A stretch of DNA of 64,000 nt from NCBI GenBank assembly GCA_934148845.1, contig CAKPDH010000001.1, positions 248,001-312,000 on the forward strand, written 5' to 3'. The notes under the pieces are model-generated. The model did not search any database. It had not been told where the DNA came from and was given only the letters and a program-made list of their open reading frames with translations. A program made the translations under genes and the position numbers. Positions 34,484-44,010 of the stretch are shown in pieces. This DNA is from an uncultured Bacilli bacterium (GTDB lineage: Bacteria; Bacillota_I; Bacilli_A; RF39; UBA660). Within the stretch, counting starts at the first letter, position 1; every line of letters starts with the position of its first letter.

Positions 34484-35311
34484 TTAATTTATAGTCTTTA
34501 ATATCTTATTTTCTTTTTCTAACTCCTTCAAACTTTTCTTTGGTGTAAGCAAATTTTCAGGCATAGTCCTATGATTTTTTTTAATTACCTTTCGAATATT
34601 TTTACCTATATTATAATGAGTTTTATTTGCATTATTTTCTCCTATAATATTATCTTCTCTCAATGCTGCCTCTGTTTGAGTGATTCTAAACAAGTTAGCC
34701 CCTAATTCTTCACTACCCATATTATCTAAAATTTCTTCTCTATATCTTAAACCTTTTCTTTTGGCTATATCATTTGCAGTTTCTCCATTATATAGACCTT
34801 TATAACCACTATTATGAAACTTATCAAAGTTTTTAACTCCTGCATTTCTAGCTGCAATATTTAAAAAATAATTCCCTTTTTTAGTCAAATCTCTTTGATA
34901 TAATCTTTTCTCATCTTCTGTTAGTTCATGATACTCTTTTTCAGAAAGTTCTTGTTTCCTTGTTTGAATAGCAAAGTAAGTTTGACCTAAAGCTACCGTT
35001 TTCTTTTTAGGATTAGCATTTTGAACAATTAAATAGCATATGTATCTAGATAATTTATAATCTTTAATTAATTCTTCTTTACCTTTACCAGTTTTTATTG
35101 GCTTCCTGACTTCGGGAAGCCAATATGAATCATCATTGATGCTATTTCTATAAGATATTACCGCTTTTTTGATTACATTATCAAAATTTTCCCACTTACT
35201 ATATTCAAGTAATGGCATTAATTCTCGCGCAAACCAATATTCGTTGCCAAACTCATCTATATGTTTAATATCTTCAAATATTTTTTCAGTATATTCTTTT
35301 ATTTCATTCAT
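34484..35311 (-). CDS. dinD: DNA damage-inducible protein D
   Basis: 275 residues. A BRO-N-like N-terminus (YWFARELMPLLEYSKWENFDNV, read as YWFARELMPLL then WENF) is followed by the DinD-specific middle: YICYLIVQNANPKKKTVALG, QTYFAIQTRKQEL, and FHNSGYKGLYNG. In E. coli DinD is SOS-induced and inhibits RecA. Copies in Firmicutes and Bacteroidetes are usually on islands. AAAGGAGATTAATAAA precedes the start. I saw no clear LexA box upstream, so SOS control is not shown here. Confidence 0.85.
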   Translation of the reverse strand: MNEIKEYTEKIFEDIKHIDEFGNEYWFARELMPLLEYSKWENFDNVIKKAVISYRNSINDDSYWLPEVRKPIKTGKGKEELIKDYKLSRYICYLIVQNANPKKKTVALGQTYFAIQTRKQELSEKEYHELTEDEKRLYQRDLTKKGNYFLNIAARNAGVKNFDKFHNSGYKGLYNGETANDIAKRKGLRYREEILDNMGSEELGANLFRITQTEAALREDNIIGENNANKTHYNIGKNIRKVIKKNHRTMPENLLTPKKSLKELEKENKILKTIN

Positions 35312-35327
35312 TTTATTAATCTCCTTT

Positions 35328-37326
35328 CTATTGGCTACAAGTTTTAATTTTTAATTTATTATTTTTAATCTTAAATATAATACTTCCATCTATGTCTGTT
35401 CTATATATTTTTGAATTACTTAGATTATTCAAGACTTCTTTATTAGGATGTCCATAACGATTATTCTTTCCAACACTAATTATTGAGTACTTTGGGTTTG
35501 CCTCATTTATAAAAGACTTACTACTGCTTGTCTTACTTCCATGGTGTCCAATTTTTAATACATCAATACCAGATATATTATATTTATTTAATATGTCTTT
35601 CTCTTTTTCTACTCCAGCGTCTCCCATAAACATAAACTTATAACCATCAAGTTCAGTATAAATAACATTTGAATTATCATTTTCATTATCATATTCTTTT
35701 GTTTGTAAAAAATATAGTTTGTTATTATCTATATTTAATTTTTTAATACATGAATAATATTTTATTTTCTTTTTATCTAGTACTTTGATTAATTCTTTTT
35801 CTAATTCATTAAACTCTCCACAATTAAATACCACGTTTTTTACCTTAAAATTATTTACTAAATTAATTGCTTCTCCCATATGGTCAAAATCTCCATGTGT
35901 AATTATAAGATAGTTTATTCTCTTTATACCATTACTTTTTAAATAACTTATTGTATTATCAATTATATTTTTATTATACACTCCTCCTGTATCTATTAAT
36001 ATATTACTTTTATTTAATTTAACAAAAGTAGAATCTCCTTGCATTACGTCTAAGTATGTAACAAAGGAATCTTTTTTAAATAGATTAATATTATTGTGAA
36101 TTAATATTGTAATAAAAAGAAGTAATATATAAATATATTTTTTTCTTATAAATTTATATAATATGAAAGTAATTAAAATATAATAATATATTATAAAAAA
36201 TATATTTATTTTAGATAATATTATTTCTATTTTATAGTTTGATATAAATAAGTTTAATTGTTCTAATATATTTATTAAATATATGTATAAATTATCTAAT
36301 ATAGGTATAAATAATACTAAAATAGCCATAGGAAATATTATAATTGATATAAGTGGTACAAATATCATATTATTAAATATAGTAAGAAGATTTATACTAA
36401 AATAATTATTAATTAATATAGGTATACTAGACATAAAAGCTATTAAAGATGTAATAAATATCTTTTTTATATATGTATTACATCTTCTAATTAATAAGTT
36501 AAATATAATTAAATAAAATGATACGATATAACTAAATTTAAAGCCTATATTATATATACTAAAAGGATTTATTATTATTGCAATAGTAAAACATAATATA
36601 AATATTTTATAATTTTTTATATTAAAATTTAGTATTCTATTAAATGTATAAAGTATAAAGAATAATAAAGAGCGTATTACTGATAATGAAAAACCAGTAA
36701 GAAATGAAAATATAAATAAAAATATTATAGTTATAATATAGTTTATATTACCTTTTTTAATTTTATTTAAAATAAATAATATAATAGTTGATATTAAAGA
36801 TATATGACTACCTGATATTGAAAATAAATGGCTTATGCCATTTATTCTATATGAAGTTTTAATATTTTTTTTATATAATTATTATAACCTAGTATAAATG
36901 AGTATAAATATTCACGTGTTTTTAATTTATCTATTCTTTTTATTATATATTTTTTTAATTCATATAATAATGATGTATTTTTCTTTAATATAGTTATATT
37001 ATCTGCATGCATCTTATAATAAGTTTTTTTACTTAACATATATTTTTTATAATTAAATAAATTAAATATACTATTTTCTTCATATGAAGATAAAGTTCCA
37101 CTTGCTTTAATTTTATCTCCTAAGTTAATATTCATATTTGATTTATTAAAGTATACTCTAACATTTTCTTTATTTTTAACTGTATATATTATATTTTTAT
37201 CACTTACTTCTATATTTGATACATATCCTATTACATACCTAGTATCTAAGTTATAATTACTATCTACCTTTGTATATTTAATTATATATATTAAAGAAAA
37301 TACTAAGAGAATTAGATAAAATACAT
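35328..37326 (-). pseudogene. comEC: ComEC/Rec2 DNA-uptake channel, interrupted by two frameshifts
   Basis: Reading from ATG 37326, which overlaps the comEA stop as TAATG, the frame fails after four codons. One more T in the T4 run there would give MYFYLILLVFSLIYIIK, a normal membrane start. The OB-like domain follows, then a second break at an A8 run near 36875, where A9 would give the expected YRINGISHLFSISGSHIS entry to the competence domain. From there about 515 codons are open: membrane helices, then the metallo-hydrolase with THGDFDHMG and GHHGS. The repaired length is about 666 residues. Either the gene is decaying, it is expressed by slippage, or the assembly has indels. Confidence 0.8.
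35548..35830 (-). repeat. 283-bp perfect direct repeat, copy 2 (within comEC)
   Basis: Partner of 33258-33540, same orientation, 2,290 bp apart. Confidence 0.9.
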
Positions 37327-38027
37327 TAGAGTTTAATATAATCTTTAATTTTTGAATAAAGTTTATCCCCTATACCAGAGACATTTTTAATATCTTCTAT
37401 ATTTTTAAATTCTCCATTCTTTTCTCTATATTCTATAATAGCCTTAGCCTTAGTTTCTCCAAGATATGGTATATTAATTAAATCTTCTACTGTACAAGTA
37501 TTAATGGATACTAAAGCACTTTTTACGTCATTATCTAAATTATCACTAGTACCATTTGTATTAACAGTATCATCTTTATTAATACAAGCATCATTTATAT
37601 TATCAGGACATACACATTCATATTCAATATATATAATTTCTTTATCTTGCTTTTTATATTTTTCTACTTCGTCATTAGAATATATTATTATAATCATTTC
37701 ATCGGTTATTTTTTTGCTTAAATTAATATACTCTGTATTAGCGCCATCTATAAGTCCACCCGATAATTTTATTACATCAATTATTCTACTATCTTTTGCA
37801 AGCTCATATACTCCAGGCTTTTTTACAAAGCCTTTTATATCTACTTTTAATAATTCTGGTTCTTTATTTTCTACACTTGTTATATTTTCTATATTAGTAT
37901 TATCTAATTCTTTAGTATCTTCTACTTTTCCTTGTACATCTATAACTACAAATAATAATATCACTAAAATTAATATTATTAATATAAATAATTTATATTT
38001 ATCTAAATAGTATTTTATTTTATTCAT
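37326..38027 (-). CDS. comEA: ComEA competence protein
   Basis: 233 residues. A cytoplasmic start and one membrane helix (about 13-29, LFILIILILVILLFVVI) precede an SLBB/soluble ligand-binding domain (VDIKGFVKKPGVYELAKDSR, IDVIKLSGGLIDGA). A Cys/Asp-rich linker follows, then a C-terminal helix-hairpin-helix pair (SINTCTVEDLINIPYLGETK, IEDIKNVSGIGDKLYSKI) that binds incoming double-stranded DNA. It is intact, unlike comEC, with which it overlaps by TAATG. AGAAGGAGATAC precedes the start. Confidence 0.92.
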   Translation of the reverse strand: MNKIKYYLDKYKLFILIILILVILLFVVIDVQGKVEDTKELDNTNIENITSVENKEPELLKVDIKGFVKKPGVYELAKDSRIIDVIKLSGGLIDGANTEYINLSKKITDEMIIIIYSNDEVEKYKKQDKEIIYIEYECVCPDNINDACINKDDTVNTNGTSDNLDNDVKSALVSINTCTVEDLINIPYLGETKAKAIIEYREKNGEFKNIEDIKNVSGIGDKLYSKIKDYIKL

Positions 38028-38092
38028 GTATCTCCTTCTGTGATTTTCCTATATATATAATACTATTTTTTTTACTATTTTCCTTTTACATG

Positions 38093-38120
38093 CAAAAAAA
38101 GTGATAAAAATCACTTTTTT
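38093..38120 (-). terminator. Terminator of the large RNA
   Basis: Minus strand AAAAAAGTGATTTTTATCAC followed by a run of seven T; stem GTGAT/ATCAC extended by A-T pairs. It also separates the RNA from comEA. Confidence 0.85.
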
Positions 38121-38690
38121 AATGGCTTTAATACAGTTAATCTTGCGTCATAGGTCAAGTTGGATTTCCCTAAATCTTACTCATCGTTACCAATAAAGCG
38201 GTTCCCCTTTAAAAGATTTAATACAAAGTATTACTTGATTACCACTCAGTACGCACTGCAATCCTATACTAATTCACTCTAGGAGATTTCCTCACCAGTT
38301 ATTTATTATTAATTCTTTTTTGCAAATAACATTTCAAATTGCATTCTTATAGATTCTAGCTATAAACTTATAAGAATGTTAATCAATTATCCCTATTACT
38401 CACTCAAGACTAGCTACACTACCCATAACTTTCATCACGAGGTAGGTTTAATCCTATTTCGTATTAGATCCATCAGTTTGTTCGTATAGGTCTAACACAA
38501 GAATAGGTCTCCACGGATGGTGGGTCATTTACATATGCCATTATGGATGCCCAACATCCTCATTTCCAGCACTCACCCCAATCTGGGCGAAAGAAGCAAG
38601 CACAAGAAGTTTCACAGGTGTGCTATTGAACGGATTTTTAGCCCCGCCTTCATAATAAATATTCTGACTAGAATAATGTGCCACCACGAC
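38093..38690 (-). ncRNA. Large structured RNA candidate, about 600 nt
   Basis: A gene-free stretch of higher GC than its surroundings has a textbook promoter (38696-38724) and ends in a hairpin terminator (38093-38120). Long-range pairing is visible. GTGGTGG (38682-38688) faces CCACCA (38518-38523), closing a roughly 170-nt domain. A nested stem pairs 38491-38497 with 38461-38468 and 38502-38507 with 38453-38459. Further hairpins include ATTCTTATA with TATAAGAAT and CAGT-GCGT-ACTG. Size and stand-alone layout are close to the large bacterial RNAs ROOL and OLE, but I cannot confirm either family by reading. No tRNA is nearby. The 60-codon frame inside it shows no protein-like features. Confidence 0.7.
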
Positions 38691-38695
38691 TAAAA

Positions 38696-38724
38696 GTATA
38701 TCAAATTTACACATATTTGTCAAA
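38696..38724 (-). promoter_or_regulatory. Strong promoter of the large RNA
   Basis: Minus strand TTGACA (38719-38724), consensus, and TATACT (38696-38701) with a 17-bp spacer; one of the best sigma-A promoters in the window. Expected start near 38690. No ribosome site or credible frame follows. Confidence 0.8.
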
Positions 38725-38769
38725 TTGAATACTTCTAATATATTATATTCTAAATAACACTATTATTCC

Positions 38770-39258
38770 CTAATTTAAATACTTATTTATTTCTGAATCA
38801 ATAAGCTTAACGAATTTTTTATTATTACTTTTATACTTTTTAGGCTTAAAAGATTTTATTTTATCTAAAACTAAATCCAAATGTTCAAAATCATCTAAAG
38901 ATAAAATATACCCTGCATCTTTAAAATTTTCAATTATTTGTAATTGATGATCATTAGTATGTTCCTTATATTTAGAAAGACGTGCTGCTGCTATTACTTT
39001 TTTATTTTTATTTAATCCAGATATTATGGAACCTACCCCACCATGTGTTATTAATATATCACATTTTGATATAAGATTTTCATATTCATCCATTGGTATT
39101 AAATCAAATATTTTCATTTTTTTAGATTTAAAATCACTACAGCTTCCTGCTTGTACAATAACTTCATCTTTTATATTTCCGTTATTTATTTGCTTTTCAA
39201 CTGCAGAAAGTAACCTATAAAATTTTTTATCTTGAGTACCTAATGTTACTAAAATCAT
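38770..39258 (-). CDS. PssE/Alg13-like glycosyltransferase subunit
   Basis: About 162 residues from the ATG at 39258; the TTG at 39270 abuts the GGAGG and is rejected. GT28 C-terminal domain: ILVTLGTQDKKFYRLL, IVQAGSC, CDILITHGGVGSIISGL, and a KEHTNDHQLQIIENF segment matching the donor-binding site. Alg13-type proteins are catalytic only with a membrane Alg14/PssD partner, which here is the C-terminal domain of the protein encoded just upstream (TAATG overlap). Confidence 0.88.
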   Translation of the reverse strand: MILVTLGTQDKKFYRLLSAVEKQINNGNIKDEVIVQAGSCSDFKSKKMKIFDLIPMDEYENLISKCDILITHGGVGSIISGLNKNKKVIAAARLSKYKEHTNDHQLQIIENFKDAGYILSLDDFEHLDLVLDKIKSFKPKKYKSNNKKFVKLIDSEINKYLN

Positions 39259-41108
39259 TAAAAAATCCAACCTCCATATATTGCTTTAGGATAAAGCTTC
39301 ATCATCTCTTCCCACTGTACTATAAAAGTATCAGCTATAGGAGAAATAATTTTACCTGCTACAGTTTTTGTGTTTCTATTTGCAAATGTTTCAATATAAA
39401 TTATTTTACTTCCAAAAACTTTGCCTATATAACACATAGGAACTGCAGTATGTGTTCCTGTTGTAACTATAACTTTAGGATTAATTTTTAAATATAAAAT
39501 TAAACTTTTAATTATGTTATAGCTAAATTTAAAGATATATGTAAAAAGATGTAATTTAGTACCATATACTAAATAGTAGACATTACTATATTTATCTTTT
39601 AATGTTTTATTTGATTTAGTCTTTTCAGTTACTATATAACTATCATATTTATTAAATAACTGTTTTAATTGAAGTAATTCATTCAAATGTCCACCTGTTG
39701 AAGATATAAACATAACTTTGTTATTAGTATCACTAATATATATATAATTAATTAACATTCCATAAAGTAGTAAAAATAATGGGAAAATTTGTGTATCATA
39801 TATTGCATTCTCAGCTATAGCATTCACTGCTATAAATCCCATAGTTATTAAACTACATATAACACTTAAATTATATACTTCATTCTTTTTACTAAAATTG
39901 CTTAAAAATAATCTTGCAGGTTTAAATACTAGCATAATTAAAAATAGAATAAAAAACATTAATGAAAAAGTACTAACTTCTGCATATAATAATACAAATG
40001 ATGAATGTGGGTGTGTATACGGTAAATTATATTCTGGATGAAGTTTTTTAAATTCACTACTCTTCATATAATCAATATATGAACCAAATCCAACACCAGT
40101 ATATTTATTTTCATTTGCTATAACTTTCGCTATATGAGCAAATTCTTCTCTATGTTGAAGTGAATAATCTTTATAATCAGAATCATCATCATAATCTTTA
40201 TAATCATTTGGATTTTGATTATCTTTATCCTTATTAGAATTTATATCTGGCAAAAAGCTTAAAATGTTTTCAAATTTTGAAAAAATAGCTATTGCATCAT
40301 CACAAGATTTAATTGCAAGCTTACTAGCGCCTGGAATATATACTGTAAGAAGTATCATAGTTAAAATTAATAGAAGAGTTTTAAAATTTATTGACATTTT
40401 ATATAAAAATATTATTGCTAAAATTAATATTGCAAAAAATACTAGTAAAGCAGATCTTGTAAATGTTAATAAAATATTTACATACGTGATAGTAGATGCA
40501 ATAAATAATAATATAGTAATTAATTTATTTTTTGATTTACAGAAAGCATAAAATATTAATACAAAAAATAAATTAATAAATATACCATAATAAATAGTAT
40601 TAAAGAATGTTGTTGATATCCTACCTGTTGCACCCTCATAATATGAAATACCAGCCTTAAATATATCTTTATCAAATAAGTATTCTAATATTCCAATGCC
40701 ACCTAAAATTAACAAGGATATAATAATTACTTTAAAAAATATTAAATATTCTTGTTTTTTAAAATTATACTTATATGCTATAAAAAATAAACAATATGCA
40801 ACTATGAATTTTAAAAATGTATAAATACTTACTATAAAATTTCTTGTTGCAGATAAAGATGGTATAGCAAATATTATAAAAAGAAGATATATAAATGTTA
40901 TTAATTTATAATTATTTTTATTTATGCTTATTTTCTTTTTATATAACATTATAAAAAAGATTAAAATAAATAGAAAACTAAGACCAATTCTAACAGGTAT
41001 ACCCTTAAAATTTGTTACTGATTTAGGTATAAATATAAGTAGTAATATATATATTAAAGCAGAATAAAATAACATATTATGAGTTTTTAGTTTTTGTTTT
41101 AAATTCAT
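39258..41108 (-). CDS. Fusion of Wzy-type polymerase/ligase and PssD/Alg14 glycosyltransferase subunit
   Basis: 616 residues in one open frame. Residues 1 to about 455 form a polytopic O-antigen ligase/polymerase (about 11-12 membrane helices). It has the large extracytoplasmic loop typical of the family (about 275-350, Asp/Lys-rich, ending SLQHREEFAHIAKVIANENK then GVGFGSYIDY and YTHPHSSFVLLYAE). Residues from about 463 are PssD/Alg14: KVMFISSTGGHLNELLQL, VIVTTGTHTAVPMCYIGKVFG, and IETFANRNTKTVAGK. The two parts are normally separate genes. The partner PssE gene follows by TAATG overlap. Confidence 0.85.
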   Translation of the reverse strand: MNLKQKLKTHNMLFYSALIYILLLIFIPKSVTNFKGIPVRIGLSFLFILIFFIMLYKKKISINKNNYKLITFIYLLFIIFAIPSLSATRNFIVSIYTFLKFIVAYCLFFIAYKYNFKKQEYLIFFKVIIISLLILGGIGILEYLFDKDIFKAGISYYEGATGRISTTFFNTIYYGIFINLFFVLIFYAFCKSKNKLITILLFIASTITYVNILLTFTRSALLVFFAILILAIIFLYKMSINFKTLLLILTMILLTVYIPGASKLAIKSCDDAIAIFSKFENILSFLPDINSNKDKDNQNPNDYKDYDDDSDYKDYSLQHREEFAHIAKVIANENKYTGVGFGSYIDYMKSSEFKKLHPEYNLPYTHPHSSFVLLYAEVSTFSLMFFILFLIMLVFKPARLFLSNFSKKNEVYNLSVICSLITMGFIAVNAIAENAIYDTQIFPLFLLLYGMLINYIYISDTNNKVMFISSTGGHLNELLQLKQLFNKYDSYIVTEKTKSNKTLKDKYSNVYYLVYGTKLHLFTYIFKFSYNIIKSLILYLKINPKVIVTTGTHTAVPMCYIGKVFGSKIIYIETFANRNTKTVAGKIISPIADTFIVQWEEMMKLYPKAIYGGWIF

Positions 41109-41109
41109 C

Positions 41110-42069
41110 TTAATTACCTCCTAATCTATACATTATTTTAGCTATTAACTTATTAAATATAAGTAAGTATAAGCCCTTTTTATTAGTATAAAAATATTTA
41201 TTTTTTTTATAATTTGGAAAATTATTTTTTACATTTTTTATTGCATCATTTACGGCTTTATCATACATTTTTTTATCTTTAAAATAAGTAGCTCTTTTTA
41301 TGAAAGTTGCATATAAATATCTAACATAGCAATATTCTAATTCATTTTTATAATCAAAAAATAAGTTATTATCTTTATAATATTTTATTATTCCATTCCA
41401 ATTATCAATATAGTCCCATAAACGTTTATCAAATGTTTTAGTAATAGCCCCATCTCTTTGTACATAATTAACAAATGGTTTTTTTACTACACCAATAGAA
41501 TTTATATATGGATATAGTCTATATATAAACTCAACATCCTCAAACCAAACTTTTTCTTTAAAAAATATTTTATTATCAAATAGTGATTTTTTATATATTT
41601 TATTCCAACATGCTGGATATATAGATATCATGCTTCTTTTTATATCTTCTTTAGTAGTTAAATCTTTTTCTATATTTGAATATGCATTAACAGTATGGTC
41701 CTCATAAACATATTTTAAGTCACATACTACTACATCAAAATCTCCTGAAATTGCTTTATTATACATATTTAAATACATATCGCTATCTATATAATCATCA
41801 CTATCTAAAAAAGCTATATAACTTCCACTAGCATGCTTTAAGCCATAGTTTCTGGCACTAGAAAGTCCTCCATTTTCTTTAATATATGATTTAATATTTT
41901 TATAATTTTTCTTATATTTATCTATAATTTTTTGACTATTATCTTTAGTACCATCGTTAACAATAATTATTTCAATATCATTTAAAGTTTGATTTAATAT
42001 ACTGTCTAAACATTTTTCCAAATATTTTTCAACATTATAAACAGGTACAATAACACTTAATTTTACCAC
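41110..42069 (-). CDS. GT2 family glycosyltransferase
   Basis: 319 residues. GT-A fold start LSVIVPVYNVEKYLEKCLDS, IIIVNDGTKDNSQKII, and the metal-binding DxD region AFLDSDDYIDSDMY; a helical C-terminus follows. One of five consecutive GT2 genes that share their first 110 residues and differ afterwards, as expected for enzymes with different acceptors. It abuts the next gene upstream (1-nt overlap). Confidence 0.9.
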   Translation of the reverse strand: MVKLSVIVPVYNVEKYLEKCLDSILNQTLNDIEIIIVNDGTKDNSQKIIDKYKKNYKNIKSYIKENGGLSSARNYGLKHASGSYIAFLDSDDYIDSDMYLNMYNKAISGDFDVVVCDLKYVYEDHTVNAYSNIEKDLTTKEDIKRSMISIYPACWNKIYKKSLFDNKIFFKEKVWFEDVEFIYRLYPYINSIGVVKKPFVNYVQRDGAITKTFDKRLWDYIDNWNGIIKYYKDNNLFFDYKNELEYCYVRYLYATFIKRATYFKDKKMYDKAVNDAIKNVKNNFPNYKKNKYFYTNKKGLYLLIFNKLIAKIMYRLGGN

Positions 42070-43019
42070 TATTTGCCACCCAATTTCTTTATAATTTTAC
42101 AAGTATTTAGCATACCTTTTGACGCAAAAAAGCAAAATATTTTAAATTTATAGCTTTTCATCTTATAAATTACATTTTTTCTATAGTTTGGATAATTTTT
42201 TTTCATATATTTAGTTATATAAATACAATTTTTTTGTCCCTCATCAAAAGATAAAAATCTTAAATATGCACTATATAATAAATGTTCTATGTTTAAATAT
42301 TCTAAGACAAAAAAGTATTTATCACTTCTTAATTTAAATTGTTCATTCAAATATTTCATTATAATAAATATATCTTCCAATTTCTTAGAATATTTTTTTT
42401 GATTCATTGATGAATTATCTCTTATAACATAATAGTATAATTCTTGATCAATAAAAGAAATTTTTTTTGCATATATACCAAGTAGTGGTATTACTGCAAG
42501 ATCTTCATATATACACTTTTCTTTAAAAAATATATTATTTTCTATAAAAAGTGACTTTTTATATAATCTACCAACAGGACCTGAGTGAGAAATCATATAA
42601 TTAACATTATCATCATCACATAATTTATTGAAATTAACAAATTTTTCTTCATGTGATGAATACTTTTTTATTAAATTACAAATAGAAATATCCGAATCAT
42701 TTTCCTTCATAGAATTATATAGTTTCTCTATCATATCATTTTTTATATAATCATCACTATCTACAAATGTAATAAGCGACCCAGTAGATAATTTTATTCC
42801 TAAATTACGTGCTGAGCCTTGACCACTATTTTTTATAGTTCTTACAACTAATCTAGAATCACTTATTGAATCTAATACCTTTAAAGTATTATCAGTAGAT
42901 CCATCGTTTATAACAATTACTTCAATATTTTTATATGTTTGATTTAATATACTATCTATACATTTCTTAATTCTTTTTTCTTCATTATAAGCTGGAACAA
43001 TAACACTAATTTTATTCAT
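42069..43019 (-). CDS. GT2 family glycosyltransferase
   Basis: 316 residues with ISVIVPAYNEEKRIKKCIDS, EVIVINDGSTDNTLKVL, SARNLGIKLSTGSLITFVDS and DSDDYIKNDMI. The C-terminal half is helical and Lys/Tyr-rich without membrane segments. The acceptor sugar is unknown. It overlaps its downstream neighbour by one base, so the GT2 series is read as one unit. Confidence 0.9.
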   Translation of the reverse strand: MNKISVIVPAYNEEKRIKKCIDSILNQTYKNIEVIVINDGSTDNTLKVLDSISDSRLVVRTIKNSGQGSARNLGIKLSTGSLITFVDSDDYIKNDMIEKLYNSMKENDSDISICNLIKKYSSHEEKFVNFNKLCDDDNVNYMISHSGPVGRLYKKSLFIENNIFFKEKCIYEDLAVIPLLGIYAKKISFIDQELYYYVIRDNSSMNQKKYSKKLEDIFIIMKYLNEQFKLRSDKYFFVLEYLNIEHLLYSAYLRFLSFDEGQKNCIYITKYMKKNYPNYRKNVIYKMKSYKFKIFCFFASKGMLNTCKIIKKLGGK

Positions 43020-43022
43020 AAA

Positions 43023-44006
43023 TCACCTTTTAAAGATTTCCCTTTTAATTATTCTTAAAAAAACAAATAATTTATATCTAGTTTTACTAGTCTTTATTAT
43101 TCTTTCCTTTTTTGGCATATTTAATATTACATTTGATTTTTTCCAATTTGGAAACTCATTATTTAAAAACTTAAACATTTTATCAATATAACTATAATTA
43201 TCACTAAATGAGCCTACCTTAATTAATGAAAGTAATCCTTTTTGTATTTGTAATACTGACATTTCTTGTACTTGGTCATATATATTATTATAATCTTCTT
43301 TATCCTTTAAATAATTTACAACATCTTCTATTATAAAATAAATATCTTTATCTTTAACACTTATAGTACAAGTCTCACCTGAATCATTTATTCTATAATA
43401 ATATAAAGCTTTATCGACTTTAGAGATTTTTTTTGCTGAAGACAACGCCTTTATAACAAAATTTAAATCCTCATACTTTAGTTTTTCTGGAAATTTAATA
43501 TTTTCTATAAGAGATTTTTTATATAATTTATTCCAAGGACAATAAGCTACGGAATTAATTATTAAAGGTTCTTTATATATTGATTTATTATATATTTTTA
43601 TATCACCGCAAATTTTTTTTTCTTTATTTACATTATTAAATTTTATATAATCACATACAGCTATATCTGAATTATTTTTAATTATACTTTCCATTAAAGA
43701 TGAATACATATCATCTAAAACATAATCATCGCTATCTAAGAAGGCTATATAATCACCAGTTGAAAGATTTATACCTTTATTTCTAGTAGCACCTATACCA
43801 ATGTTTTTTTGATCAATTATTTTAAATCTTGTATCACTTCCAACGTTATTTTTGATTCTTTTTAAAGTACTATCTTTTGATCCATCATTAATTATAATAA
43901 ATTCAATATTTTTATATGTTTGCCTTTTTAAAGAATTAATACATTCATCAATATATTTTTCTACATTATATGCTGGAACTATTACCGAAATTTTATTCTC
44001 ATTCAT
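43023..44006 (-). CDS. GT2 family glycosyltransferase
   Basis: 327 residues from the ATG at 44006, chosen because AGGTGATAAA precedes it; the upstream ATG at 44021 lies inside the previous gene. KISVIVPAYNVEKYIDECIN, FIIINDGSKDSTLKRI and DYIAFLDSDDYVLDDMY are present. Sugar specificity unknown. Confidence 0.9.
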   Translation of the reverse strand: MNENKISVIVPAYNVEKYIDECINSLKRQTYKNIEFIIINDGSKDSTLKRIKNNVGSDTRFKIIDQKNIGIGATRNKGINLSTGDYIAFLDSDDYVLDDMYSSLMESIIKNNSDIAVCDYIKFNNVNKEKKICGDIKIYNKSIYKEPLIINSVAYCPWNKLYKKSLIENIKFPEKLKYEDLNFVIKALSSAKKISKVDKALYYYRINDSGETCTISVKDKDIYFIIEDVVNYLKDKEDYNNIYDQVQEMSVLQIQKGLLSLIKVGSFSDNYSYIDKMFKFLNNEFPNWKKSNVILNMPKKERIIKTSKTRYKLFVFLRIIKREIFKR

Positions 44007-44010
44007 TTTA

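Noticed and set aside
35169..35354. Plus-strand frame across the dinD start
   Set aside because: Antisense shadow covering the dinD N-terminus and intergenic gap, without a ribosome site.
38541..38723. A 60-codon minus-strand frame
   Set aside because: Lies within the structured RNA candidate, starts upstream of the inferred RNA start with no ribosome site, and has no protein-like features.
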